This document shows positions 36,448 to 47,340 of a DNA stretch of 64,000 nucleotides, piece by piece. The stretch lies in contig CDMY01000336.1 in assembly GCA_001179505.1 (NCBI GenBank), positions 337,695 to 401,694 on the forward strand, in the 5' to 3' direction. Position 1 is the first letter of the stretch, and each line of letters starts with the position of its first letter. This DNA is from Vitrella brassicaformis. Taxonomy: Eukaryota > Sar > Vitrellaceae. The position numbers and the translations under genes are program-made. The notes below the pieces were generated by a model that searched no databases, was not told where the DNA came from, and saw nothing but the letters and a program-made list of their open reading frames with translations.

Positions 36448-37319
36448 TGCCTCGCCGCCACAGCCTCCATCCATTCGTGGTGCTTGTTCCGCGGCCGACA
36501 GTTGCACTGGTCGATGGTGTGCCGGGTGCCCCCACACGACGCACACGTCGCCACGCCGCCGGCGCCTCGCCGGCCACTTGCAGAGTGCGGGCAGTCCCCA
36601 CAGATCAGATGGCCTCGTTCGCCGCACGTGACGCACGAAGGCGCGAAGTCCTCCCTGAGAGTCTTCTCCGACACAAACACCGAGTCCTCGTAGTGCTTCT
36701 GTGGGCAGGAGGCCGCCTCGTGGCCCTCATCGCCACACCTCCCGCACCGCACATCGCGATACGGGCACTCGGCAGACAAGTGGGAGGTGTCAAAGCAGTA
36801 GAAGCACGCCCATCGGGTGCAGTCGCTCGACTCATGGTCGCCGCCACAGAGAAGGCAGTACTGCTGCTGCTTCCTGTCGTAGGCCGCCTGCAGGTCACGA
36901 GGCGGGAAGGCACGGCGCGCCGCCTGAGGCGTCTGGAAGTAGCGGGCAATTGGTTTCCTTTTGACGAATGGAGGCGGAGAGCCGCTGGCCAGCGACAGGC
37001 GATCTGAATCGCCGACAGCGTCAGTTCTGGGCTGTCGCTTCTTGGCTGACACGGTCACCGAGGCTCCCTTGACGTCATACTGGAAGAGCGGCGGCTGGGG
37101 ATGGTCGACAATGGCGTTGAACGAGCCTCTTCTTCTCTTCTTGTTGCGTCGCTGGGGGGATGAGGCCTGCTCTGGCGCAGCGAAGGGCACGTAGCTGTCA
37201 CTGGGCTTCTTCTTCTTCTTTTTCTTCGCTGGCCTCGCTGACCCGTGCTCCATGTGGCCATTCATATCAGTTTCTCGCGCCGCATCGCTGTCAACGGTTT
37301 CACGGGCGATCGAATTCAT
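36015..37319 (-). CDS. Five-zinc-knuckle (CCHC) protein, ZCCHC7/Air-like
   Basis: This is an intronless ORF of 434 residues, unusual here because neighbours have many introns. Five CCHC-type knuckles are clustered at about residues 150-275: CLLCGGDHESSDC, CFYCFDTSHLSAEC, CGRCGDEGHEAASC, CVTCGERGHLICGDC and CASCGGTRHTIDQC. Such arrays bind RNA. Five tandem knuckles flanked by low-complexity basic sequence resemble Air1/Air2/ZCCHC7 of the TRAMP nuclear RNA surveillance complex, which fits by architecture but not proof. Two lysine runs (residues about 32-38 and about 290-310) act as likely nuclear/nucleolar signals. The C-terminus is Arg/Pro/Gly-rich and probably disordered. Start at 37319 is the first ATG. 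Confidence 0.75.
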
Positions 37320-37507
37320 CCTGGCGGGCGCTTGCTGTTATTCCCCTCTGCAGACAGACACAGACAGGAGGGGTATATGACAGACACGCAAGACGGCAAA
37401 GGAAAGACTGCGCATGCAATGCAAGTCAGTCAACCATGATTCCAAACTGCCTGCACTGCATGAAGAGATTGCATCTACACACACACGACAAGAATTGTAT
37501 ATCTATC

Positions 37508-37558
37508 CCTCGCGTACCTTGCTGCTGCGTACCGGTAGCGCCGCAAGGTACGCGCGGG
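37508..37558. promoter_or_regulatory. Extended dyad-symmetric element in divergent promoter
   Basis: CGCGTACCTTG (37511-37521) is mirrored by CAAGGTACGCG (37544-37554), and flanking CCC/GGG extends the symmetry. The interior is itself near-palindromic around TACCGGTA. It lies between the divergent starts at 37319 and 37619, about 60 bases upstream of the latter. Confidence 0.6.
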
Positions 37559-37618
37559 GCTTAGGAACATGTTGCCCGTCAAACCCATAACCGCTGCTGC
37601 ATAACCGACCGACCGACC

Positions 37619-39231
37619 ATGAGTCCGTCGGGCGGCGTGAGGAAGGTTATTTTCGACACAGACGCTGGCGTCGATGACGCACTCGCACTGGTGAGTGGGC
37701 ATCAAGCGCATGACGTGACGCACACAGCGAGGGAGAGATCTATGCATCGAAGGGCAAGTTCAGATCTGCCTGTTTTCGTCCATCCTTTGTCTGATTGATG
37801 GGTGCAGGTGTTGCTGCTGCGTGCCCCTGATGTGGATGTGATCGGCATCACCTGCTGTGCGGGCAATGTGGAGCTGGACCAGGTGGTGGAGAACGTCCTC
37901 AAGGTCCTCGCCGTGTGCAATGCAAACGTACCCGTCTACAGGTAGCTCTCGCCACCAGTCAGGCAGTGTCCACTCCCGCATTCGTGAAGGTGTCTGTCTG
38001 TCTGTTCTGGTCTGCCTGCAGGGGCGCACCGCACCCGCTCCTTGGTCAGAAAAAGAGAGTCCATGCAGGCTACTACGTGAGCCAACACAGATATATATAT
38101 ATTATTAGATAATCTGCCTTGTGTGATGGTTGGGTGCGTGTGTGATGGATTGGTGCGATCGATCAGCACGGCAGCGACGGCCGTGGCGACTCTGAGGAGG
38201 CCAGGCAGATCGACATCACAGCCCAGAAGCACCTGGTGTCGACAGAGAGCGCAGCCATGGGCATGTACAAAGTCGCCAAGGAGGCCATGGCGGCCGGCGA
38301 CAAGATCACCCTCATTGCCGTCGCCCCACTGACCAACCTGGCGGCCGCGCACTCCATCGACCCCTGCTTCTCGTCGCTGCTCAAGGAAGTGGTCATTATG
38401 GGCGGAAACATGGAAGGCAAGGTGAGGTCAGGGGGCAGCGACCGATCTCATGGATGATGCATGCGTAACACGCCCATCTTGTTCCCCTCGTGTGTCTATT
38501 TGTCTACCAACCGATCGTCAGGGCAACATCACGTTATCAGCCGAGTTCAACTTTTACTTTGATCCCGAGGCGGCCAACATCGTGTTGGAGGAGTTCTGCT
38601 GCCCCCTCACCCTCTACACGTGGGAGCTGTGCCTGGAGCATCCCATTCCCGCCACCCAGTTCTCACAGATCGCCCACCCCGGCCACTCCCCCATATCGCA
38701 ATACCTTTTCTGGATCAGCCACTACTCCGCCTACACACACCACAACGTCGACCTCGTCAAGATGCACTCGTCGCCCGACGTGCTGGCGGCGAAAAACAAC
38801 ACAGGCGGTGGCACGGTGGACGGCAATGATGACACTGAGGGAGACAAGGCCTTTGTGACGGCCGACCCCATGGCGGTGGCGTCGTGGATTGATCCGTCGA
38901 TCGTGCTAGAGCGGCACACGAGGCCGGTGATGGTGGAGCTGGGCGGCCACTGGACGAGAGGCATGTGCATAGTAGACTGGGAGAAGAAGGCGGCCGATCC
39001 CGAGGTGCTGACGCCGCCCTTCTTCAACAAGGAGGAGCACAGGCGGGGCGTGGGCATCCCTACCAGGCTCGACACACACAAGATCGTACAGGTAGACACA
39101 CACACACACAGGCAGACAGATAGACAGACAGACAGGTGTGTGGTTACAGTTAATAGTATGTGTGTCGTGTATGTGCATGTGTGTGTCAGATGATGCTGAG
39201 GGCCGCGGGCGCCCCGACGGCCGCCGAGTGA
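37619..39231 (+). CDS. Inosine-uridine preferring nucleoside hydrolase
   Basis: Hydrolyses the N-glycosidic bond of nucleosides to base plus ribose in purine/pyrimidine salvage. The N-terminus carries the calcium/ribose-binding signature VIFDTDAGVDDALAL. Later motifs fit the family: LIAVAPLTNLAAA, EVVIMGGNMEGKGN, AEFNFYFDPEAANIVLE and FVTADPMAVASWID. The active-site His region is less conserved, so substrate preference cannot be read. Six or so exons are joined in frame; the small last exon (MMLRAAGAPTAAE) ends at TGA 39229-39231. Length is near 370 residues, slightly over the usual 310-340. No signal peptide is visible, so it is probably cytosolic. Confidence 0.88.
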
Positions 39232-39566
39232 TGATGAAAGCAGAGGCACCAGGGTGTCTGTCGTCCCGGTGGTGCTGCGCTCGCTCTGCAGTGAGTTGAT
39301 TGCCTGACCAGCGTCTGTACCGACGGATATCCATCGCTGTTGGCGGACGCATGTCCGCCTGTCTGTCACATAGGAAAGTGCCTGCATTGATTGATGTATT
39401 AATGGACGGACGCCGATATCACATCGACACCGTAGGGTATGGTATGGTGTGTGCATTGTGTCGCATTGGAATCAGAAACGCCATAGGAAACAATGGAAAT
39501 GATGAGTTCGATCGGAAAATTCTCGCTAAGCTCGCCGAGCTCGAGCTCGAGAAGGCAGAGCAGACG

Positions 39567-40483
39567 ATGACGGTTGCTTTCGACACCTCCTTTGACCACT
39601 ACTGGCCGTACTTGGCCATGGTTTCGCTGCCGGTGTTCGCCGTGTGGCTCCCATACAACCACCGTCGCCTCCAACAGCAGGAAGGCCGACCAGCCGCCCT
39701 CCTCACGCTGGGCATCGCTCTCACCCCGCTCTACATGATACATCAAGTATGTAAAGGGCCGGCCGAACTGATCCGCTGTATTCATTCCGTCCCATGCAAT
39801 CACAGCGCCTGCCCTCTTGTCTGTATGTGTCGCTTTCAGTTCGAGGAGCACGCCATTGACTGTCTGGGGCGGCGATACAGCTTCATCGACTACTTCAACG
39901 CCATCGCCCCCGCCAAGTTCGGCGCCCTGCTCGACGCCCGCACTATCACACTTATCAACGTGCCACTTACCTGGCTGATCACGCCGCTGTTCGCCATCAT
40001 GGCCCACGGCAAAGGGCGCTTCGACGCCGTCCCCATCTACCTCATGTGGTCAGCAAGAGGTCTTGCACATTTAAAAGAACGTGTGCATGTTTCTGTCAAC
40101 CGGTTGGATTATCATGTGATGTGGTGCAGGGGGCTGGCCTTCTTCAATGCGACCTTTGCGCCCATCATGCCGGCCGTGCTGATGCGCAGCTACAACCCAG
40201 GCCTTGTCCAGTCGCTCTTCATGGCGCAGCATACCTCTACACGGCCACCAAGCACCACCAATTCGGCTGGCTGTCGCTGCTCGGGTGTCTGCTGTTCGGC
40301 GGGCCGGTGGGTCATGGGCTGTTTCTATTGGTGCCGCTGCGGCTGCTCACTCAGAGAGCTATCGGACACGCCATATTCGCTGTGTGGTTGCTGACGGGCC
40401 TGATGGCGGTGCCGGTGCTGATCAGCACTGTGCTGCAGTGCGTGGTTAGGGGTGGGGCGAGGGGAGAGAAGAAGGCCGCGTGA
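39567..40483 (+). CDS. HXXEE domain membrane protein (frameshifted in this assembly)
   Basis: This gene is mainly hydrophobic. It has a membrane segment (YLAMVSLPVFAVWL), then ALLTLGIALTPLYMIHQ joined by a splice to FEEHAIDCLG, giving the HQFEE sequence that defines the HXXEE family. These are membrane proteins of unknown function and mostly bacterial. Later segments include LINVPLTWLITPLFAIMAH and FFNATFAPIMPAVLM, then YNPGLVQSLF, a family-typical stretch. After that the frame must shift by one base near 40220-40235 to continue into AYLYTATKHHQFGWL and the last membrane segments (AIFAVWLLTGLMAVPVLIS). The stop TGA is at 40481-40483. I chose the ATG at 39567 because hydrophobic family-like sequence starts soon after; an upstream in-frame ATG exists. 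Confidence 0.7.
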
Positions 40484-41151
40484 TTTGGGTGAAAGGCAGG
40501 CGTGGGGGAGTAGTTTGGTCGATGGGTTGGTTGGGTTGGGTTGGGGGTCTCCCTGTCTGTCCTGCATTGGATTGGCTGTCGTCTTTGGCTGGGTTGTTGG
40601 CCGACTCCTCACTCATTATTGCGGCGAGTGGATTGACTGACATTTTGATGGCGTGCCGTGGTCTCTGTCTGTTGCAGGGTTGGATTGCTGGCCTTTGCTG
40701 CTTTGGTAGTGTATGTAGATGCCTCTGTTTCTTCTCTCTTGCTCACTCGGTCTGCTATGCTATGCCTTTTGTGTGCCGTTGATGCATCCGATGCGTATGG
40801 ATACGAATGGACTGACTGACCCTGCCTGACCCGCTTGACTGAATGCACCTCGCTCTCGCTCATTTCCGGGCGTTTCATTGATTGCACTGCACTGCACCGG
40901 ATGTACGTAACGATCCCTGAAATGCACACACGTCACACACACACGTCCACCCCTTCTCGTCTGCAAAATGTCAAGCTACCGCCACTCCACCCCTCCCCTC
41001 CGCTCCCCCGCAGGCCGCCAGCACTCATCTCTCTCGCTAAGTCTCTCTCGCTAAGTCTCTCTCCCTAAGTCTCTCTCGCTAAGACAATTGCACTGAGGTG
41101 CCGGGAAAACCGCTGCCCTTCGCCCCACCCCCTCTCTATGTGTGTGGTCAC
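40484..41151. other. Convergent intergenic spacer with 14-bp tandem repeat
   Basis: 668 bases between converging genes. About four tandem copies of GTCTCTCTCGCTAA lie at 41027-41083. No supported gene. Confidence 0.6.
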
Positions 41152-43781
41152 TCAGCCTGCCTTCTCCCCACCTCCCTTTTGTGCGTTGCGGCGCATCTCA
41201 CACCCGCCCCCATCTGACTCTCTAACGGGCGTGACCGTGAACCGATTCCGGGCCGCCTCATGCAGCACAGAGGCCAGGTTAAACCGCGGTCGGGGGGCAG
41301 GGCACAGCACGACAGAGGTGAGAGAGGGCAGGACAGAGAAGACCTGAGCTACGGCATCGGCAAACGAGCGATACATGGCCTTGGCGCAGTCGCCATGCAG
41401 CCTGTGTCCCAGATGGATGCTGATCTGCCTGACGGGCCTCTGTACCCCCGTCCCCAGCTCCCCACCACTGAAGACATGCCAGCTGATGGCCCCTCCCCCT
41501 CCCTCGCCATCTCCCCCAGCACCACCACTACCACCCTTATTGTTCTTCTTCTTGCTGCTGCTACCCTGGCTGGGCACATTGTTGATCTCGACAGAGTAGT
41601 GGCACGTCAAGGCTACCTCCCTCCCCTGCCCACTGAGCAGATGGCGAGCACCGAACGGGACCAGACACAGTGTAGCGGTTGGGTCGATGTCGGGTCGCAC
41701 CCTCATGTGGAAGGTGGCCTCCTCCACCGACGGCAGACCCCTCAGCACATCTCCCACACAAACAGCGTAAAACCCTAGCCCACCTCTTCCTCAGCTACAA
41801 CTATCGACCGCACATTCGGCAGATACGAGGCGGGGTTGCCCGTGATGTATGAGGGCAGGGGAAGGTGCCCCCGCGACTCGATCCTGAGCTGTGTGATGCC
41901 CGCCCACACGAGCGACCCCCACATCTGCCCTGCCTGCTGGCCATGGACGCCCCCGTGCGAGTGGAGGATGCCATGGCCATGCCCGCCGCCGTGCGAGTGG
42001 AGGGTGCCATGGGTGGCGTGTCTGGCGAGGGCCTGGGCTGTGGCGATGGACGGCTGGAGGTCATTGATGTTGCCGGCGAAGGGCAGCTGGATCGCGAGGG
42101 GCTGCCTCTGCCGGCGGGGGTCGCGGCCGTCGGAGAGGTGGTAGCTCTCGAACGCGTTGGGGGCCAGGCAGGTCGTGCGAAAACGATGCAGCTTCTGCAC
42201 ACACACAGACAGACACACCGACGCGTTCATTGGGGTGGTGAGCTGAGCGGATGTCTGTGTACCGACCTGTATCTGAGCAACCGACGAGATGGGCCTCATT
42301 CCAAATTCTATGTGGCGCAGACGCCCCCCTCCCCCTGTCGCTGCCCCTGCCGTGCCTGCCCCAACAGCACCACCGCCGCCATTGTCGCAGATGACGTCGA
42401 TGAACCTCTGCAGGTCGATGTTGAACCAGGCCACGTCGGCCCGGAACGCCACGCCAGTGAGGCTCGTGAGCGACGAGGCTGCATGGCACGCAGGCATTGA
42501 TTGATCCATGTCATGTGCATCATGAATGCCGCGAGAAGATAGGCCCACCCCACCTGAGGGTGTGCCCTGGAGTGACTGTGTCGCGTCCTCAATCGTCACC
42601 TCGCCGTACAGCTTCGTGTCCGCCTGACAGACAGACACGAGCCAGTCAGCCAGTCAGTGAACCACACAAAACACAACCAGTCAGCCAAGCCGCCTAATGC
42701 ACCATACCCCTCCTCTCGCTGAGCTGACCAGGTCCGAGGTGACGTGAAGTGCCGTCAGCCCGCCGGACGCCTTGGCGATCCAGGAGCGGGGCCCGTGTGT
42801 GCTGAGGTCCACCACGGAGAGGTCGCGCAGGGCCGGGAGGCTGTAGTTGCGCTGCTCGGCAATCGCCGACCACCCGTTGATGATGGTGGCCGTGTGTAGT
42901 TGGCTAAAGGTGAGGGGCGTCTTGTTGGGCATCATCCAGACCTGCTTGCGAACCTGCCCTCGCCCCCGGCGCCACACCAAGTGCCCCTCTGACCAGCAAC
43001 ACACACAGAGACAGGGATAAGACCAACACATACACAGATACGGCAACACGTATGACATGAAGAGGGGCCAAAGCGCATTCGTAACAGTCAGTCAGTCAGT
43101 CCAACAAGCGCACCTTGGTTGCGGCGCCCCCAGCCCTTGACGCGCAGGACCCGCAGCGATGGTGCCATGGACTCGAGCACGTGGAGCAGGGATGGGGTGG
43201 GGTGGTGGTCCACACGCACCTCACGACACTCAGACAAACGGCCTGCCGTTTCATGACACGCGGGGCGGTGGTGGTCAGAGAGTTGTGGTGTTGCGTCTGT
43301 GGTGTCTTGCCTTCACTTACCGGTCCATCGCTCGGCGATGTGCTGTTTGGGGCTGCTGTTGAGTTCGAGCATGGGGTGCATGGCCGGCTGCTGGACGAGG
43401 GAGCTGAAGTAGGTGTTGACCGCGATCAGGGACGTGACGCAGGGGAGGAAGCCCAGGTAGGCCCCCACGCCGACACGCTCCCCGTCGCTCAGCCAGAGAG
43501 CTTCGGGCAGACCCTCTATCGTCAGATCGTCATCCTGACACACACACACACACACACATTGGGCGTGTGTGTGGGTGTTTGGTTCGGGCGCGTACGATGT
43601 CGTTGTTGATTCTGTCCATTTTGTCCTCGAGTGTCTTCATCTTCCTCAGCGCCTGCTCCGTCTGCTGCTTGGCCACCACCCCGTTGTGGCGCACCTGCTC
43701 CTCGGCGTCCCCCAGCAGCATCGACACCAACACCCGCATATTCCTGTCCAGATCCTGTACCCCAGGGGTGCGTGAGCACAA

Positions 43782-43814
<33 letters not shown>

Positions 43815-44718
43815 GTGGCTTCCTGAAGGTGAGGGCGTGGGGGGTGTGGTGTGGTGTGATGTGATGTGTTGGTGTGACCTGCACGCGACTCTGTGTGGCG
43901 GGTGTGTCGTTAGGACTGAGGGCGCCCCTCACATCAAACACACGCTTGGCCTGCATACCATCGCATCGCATCGCATCGCATCGCATCGCATCGCATCGCA
44001 TCACGCACACATCACACCACACAGAGAGAGCAATACATGATCATGTAGAGCACGACGGAGCACTACATGATCATCCATCTCGCTCACGTTGTCCCGCAGA
44101 TTCTTGACTCGTGCTAGCTGTTCCTCGAGTGTGTCGGCCAGCTCGTCCAGCGCCGCCAACACGTCAGAAGGGCCCTTCTCCCCCTCCTCTGCTACATCCA
44201 TATCCCCACCCTGCACCAACACAACACACACAGATACATACTAATGCTCCGGCCACACCCAACACCATGCATGCCATGGTGTGCTGTGCTCCATCGCTCC
44301 CCCTCACCTCCATGTCGACGTCATCCGTCGCTATCTGCCCAGCCGCTGCTGCGGCGGCCGCTCCGCCAGCACCGTCCCCGCCATCCGCACTGCCCGCCGC
44401 AGACCCCTCCATGTCATCGCTCCTGGTCACCTTGGCCGCCACCCGCTGCCGCTTTTTGGCGGCGGCTGGTGTGCTGCCCCTCCGACGCTTCTTGGCCTTG
44501 TCCAGCTCCCAGTCAGATCCATCATCCTCCGAAGCCGATGATTCGGCCGCCATCTCCTCGTCATCATCATCCTCCTCCTCCTCATCTCGCGTGGCCATGC
44601 GCCGCTTGCGGATGGGAGAGCGCGATGCAGCAGCAGCAGCTGCGGCCGACGGAGATGCCGATGCAGCGGCAGCAGGAGCCGACGCCTTCCGCTTCGAACG
44701 GCTACGTAGGCCATCCAT
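41152..44718 (-). CDS. Large unassigned protein with basic/acidic N-terminus, coiled coils and LRR-like region
   Basis: The ATG at 44718 opens an Ala/Ser-rich basic segment with SKRK and IRKRR (nuclear-localisation-like). An acidic block (DEEEEDDDDEE) and a second basic cluster (KKRRRG) follow. Two coiled-coil exons come next (LEEQLARVKNLRDNV; QALRKMKTLEDKMDRINNDI). The central and C-terminal parts look like a leucine-rich, F-box-associated type of fold: LPEALW, VGAYLGFLPCVTSLIAV, LRVLRVKGWG, LPALRDLSVVDLSTH and YLPNVRSIVVAEEEVG recur with LRR-like spacing. Inserts rich in Gly/His (HSHGGGHGHG) and Gly/Ser interrupt it. About ten exons are read in frame to TGA at 41152-41154. I do not recognise the family. 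An F-box/LRR adaptor role is possible but only inference. Confidence 0.6.
43780..43812. repeat. CA dinucleotide microsatellite
   Basis: A CA run in an intron of the large unassigned gene. Confidence 0.9.
43958..44001. repeat. CATCG pentanucleotide microsatellite
   Basis: About eight to nine tandem GCATC/CATCG units lie in an intron of the large unassigned gene. Confidence 0.95.
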
Positions 44719-45239
44719 GCTTGGACTGACCCAGGGCTATCTGAAACGCTCTCTTCACCGGGAAGAGCGGGTGCAGGGGATTCAATTTCAGAAGTATTCT
44801 CCAGCTCGCAGGTCAAGGGTGAAACCGCTGGAAGAGGCAAATGCTGCGAGAGGCAACCGCTGCAAGAGGAGGCCAAGTTTCTGTCGCATTCAGCGAAGGT
44901 CTGCAGCTTTGTCCAGAAGGTGCATGCACGTTGCGCCTGGTGAGTGAGTGAACACATTGTGATTCGTATCCACACGTACACATGAGTGAATCGTGTCACG
45001 ACGTGAGTCGCCATAATGCTCGTCCCTGCATCCATCCCATCCATCAGTCAGTCAGTCCGTCAGCATGCCTTAGCATGCCTTGCCTTGCTCGTCGACATCG
45101 ATCGCATCTATCCACACATGAATGAATGAAGCCCCACACGCCCTCCCTCCCCTGCCCTCCCCTCTCGACTTCCCATCCCATCCACACGTACACATTCCAC
45201 CTCAACACATGATGGGCTTGGCCTTGTCGGTCACAGGCC

Positions 45240-45965
45240 CCTCATGCCGCCGTTGTCGAGCCAGGGCTTGTTCAGTTCATGCGCACCTTGGGGAAGCGGC
45301 GGAATGAATGGCATGCCGTCCTGCCTGCACACAACACAAACAGAGGGAGAGAGAGGGTTCCGTGATCCACACACCGACCGTTTCTCTCCTCGCCCTCCTC
45401 GCTGATTGGATTGCTGGCGGCTTGCCTTGCCTGTTTGGGTGTGGTGTGCCATCCATGTATGGCGGTGACGCTCTCGATCGATGAGCATTGATGCCGATGG
45501 TCTTTCATGCCAGAGGGGAAATCGTGGGGGTTGAACAGAATGTCAGGCACCAGACCCGACTCCTGCACACCCCCAACATACACACACATGGAAGGAAGAC
45601 ACACACATCCATCAATATGCCCACCACCGTGCCTGTCCCTCCCCCTCTCTCCATGCTCTCACTCACGGTGAGTGAATGGCATATCTTCGTGTGTGTGGCC
45701 AGAGTCGGCTGAGGATGGGATGCCCTTCTGCCCATGGCATGGCGCGACGAGAACGAACTTGTCGCCGGCCCACAATGGGGTCGCGGTTGCACCGCAGCTT
45801 GAGCAGCACCCTCTCGGCGACCTGTGAGGTCTGCTTGCGGTATGCGGCCACGTCAGGTGGGCTGATGCGGTTGGTTGATGCGCTCACGAAGGCGTCCTCC
45901 TCGTCGTTGCGGATGTTTTCGGCGCGCTTCTCATCCTCACTGTCAGTCAGAGGTGTCGGCATTTA
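45240..45965 (-). pseudogene. Decayed RNA polymerase I second-largest subunit fragment, copy B
   Basis: The minus strand reads EDAFVSASTNRISPPDVAAYRKQ and VLLKLRCNRDPIVG, then the GDKFSSRHGQKG motif broken by three short insertions (2, 2 and 4 bases, about 45730-45772). It goes on to EDMPFT, SGLVPDILFNPHDFPSGM and, after further frame changes, MLID and SVTAIHG. This order matches the conserved C-terminal half of RPA135. The last piece before a stop near 45240 reads DGMPFIPPLPQG and ELNKPWLDNGG, which I cannot place. Breaks in copies A and B are at different positions, so each decayed independently after duplication, or both derive from an already imperfect parent. Confidence 0.65.
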
Positions 45966-46088
45966 GTTCCGGGTCGCTTCGGGCACGTTGAGTTGTTTGC
46001 CCCTCTTGCGCTTGCGCTGTTCTACTCCACGCAGCGCCTTTACAGAGTCGATCTGACCACACGCAGACAGACAGACAGACAGACAGAC

Positions 46089-46120
<32 letters not shown>

Positions 46121-47085
46121 GACAGTGCACAGCACAGGTGTGTCTGTGGGTGTGGGTGTGTCTGTGCCCACCTGGGCGATTGGTTGTGGTCGCTGAAGGG
46201 CGTGAGTGAGGCCAGGCCATGATGGACAGATGGCATGGCCATTCGACGGCTTTTACTCATCTCCACGTGTGTGTACTGTACTTGACGGGCGACTTCTCGT
46301 ACAGTTTGTCGAACTCGTCGTGCAGCCAGCCACACGCTCCGCTCCCAGCCGGCCGGCTCCTTGGGCCGCATCGCTTCTCATCCTCATTCACTCACTGTCA
46401 GTCAGTCAGAGGTGTCGACTCGACATCTAGTTCCTTCCGGGCCGCTCGGTCCTCCCCCTCAGCGCGTTTGTTCTTCTGCCGCTCTCTGCGGGCCTGACGC
46501 TCCTCCTTAGCCTTACTTGCGAATGACTGGCCGGCCGCCTTGATCTCCTGGATCTTGATTGACGTCCTGCTGGCTGGTTGGCGCTGGATGATGAACAAAT
46601 ACGTACAAGGATAGTAGAACCTGCACACAACGAAAAGGGGGACACGACAGACACATGGCCAACCCCGCCTCCGCCTCCCATCACGCACACCACACCCTCA
46701 CCCGCCACCCACTCGACTCACCCGCAATTCTGCCCGATAGATAGCGACGATCTCCATCCATGTGTTCGGGCAGCCCAACCAGCGAAGCCGAGTACCTTCC
46801 TGCGACATTCTCAGCGACAGAGACACCACACCCGCTCCAGCAGCTTAGCTCCATCTGGAGGCGGCCGATGATGCATGCTATCTATCGGCCGTCCAGGACA
46901 GGATGATGTGCATCGCACCCACAGGCCAGGCAGCGCAGCCCCCAGGGCGGCGCCTCGTTGGCAGACGTCATCAGGCAGGCACCCGAGACAGACGTGTCAG
47001 TCAGCACCTTGGCCAGTCGGTGGGAAGTGAAGGCCCCCAGATGTTGGGGCGCTCGTCTGCCAGACAGACAGACAGACAGATACAA
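45966..47085 (-). other. Exon-like fragments of unknown gene(s) within copy B
   Basis: Several minus-strand pieces look coding but could not be joined with confidence. These are a Lys/Arg-rich end (RKRKRGKQLNVPEA, near 45970-46020), DEFDKLYEKSPVKYS (near 46290), a highly charged helix (ASKAKEERQARRERQKNK, near 46450-46510) and a Cys-containing stretch with CLMTSANEAPPWGLRCLACG (46882-47040). They are absent from copy A. They may be remnants of a ribosome-biogenesis or splicing-type protein, but this is a guess from charge composition only. Confidence 0.3.
46064..46118. repeat. GACA and GA microsatellites
   Basis: Tandem GACA units run into a GA dinucleotide tract between exon-like fragments. 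Confidence 0.85.
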
Positions 47086-47340
47086 TCAATGCAAAGGGGC
47101 AATGCAGTCAATGTGGGTCTGTCTGTCTGTATGTTCGTGCGTGTTGGTGGGTATGCTATCTTCCCACCACATATGGATGCGTCTTGTGTGAGGTGCAGGA
47201 GAAGGCTGTCGGTTACTGGCGTCTGCGGTTGCCATTTCTGTGGACAAGTAAGTAGTGAGTGACACACATAGACAGACAGACAGACAATCGGCTGATGTGT
47301 GAAGAGCCCAATGTGTGTGTGTGTGTGTGTGTGGGCTTGC

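Noticed and set aside
36328-36636. Glu- and Leu-rich frames opposite the zinc-knuckle gene
   Set aside because: They are shadows of the lysine run and knuckle codons on the coding strand.
41027-41083. CCCTAA-containing tandem repeat, looked like an interstitial telomere
   Set aside because: The unit is GTCTCTCTCGCTAA and only one imperfect unit contains CCCTAA. It is an ordinary 14-bp minisatellite.
43958-44001. Regular short repeats resembling a CRISPR array
   Set aside because: Units are 5 bases with no spacers; it is a microsatellite in a eukaryotic intron.
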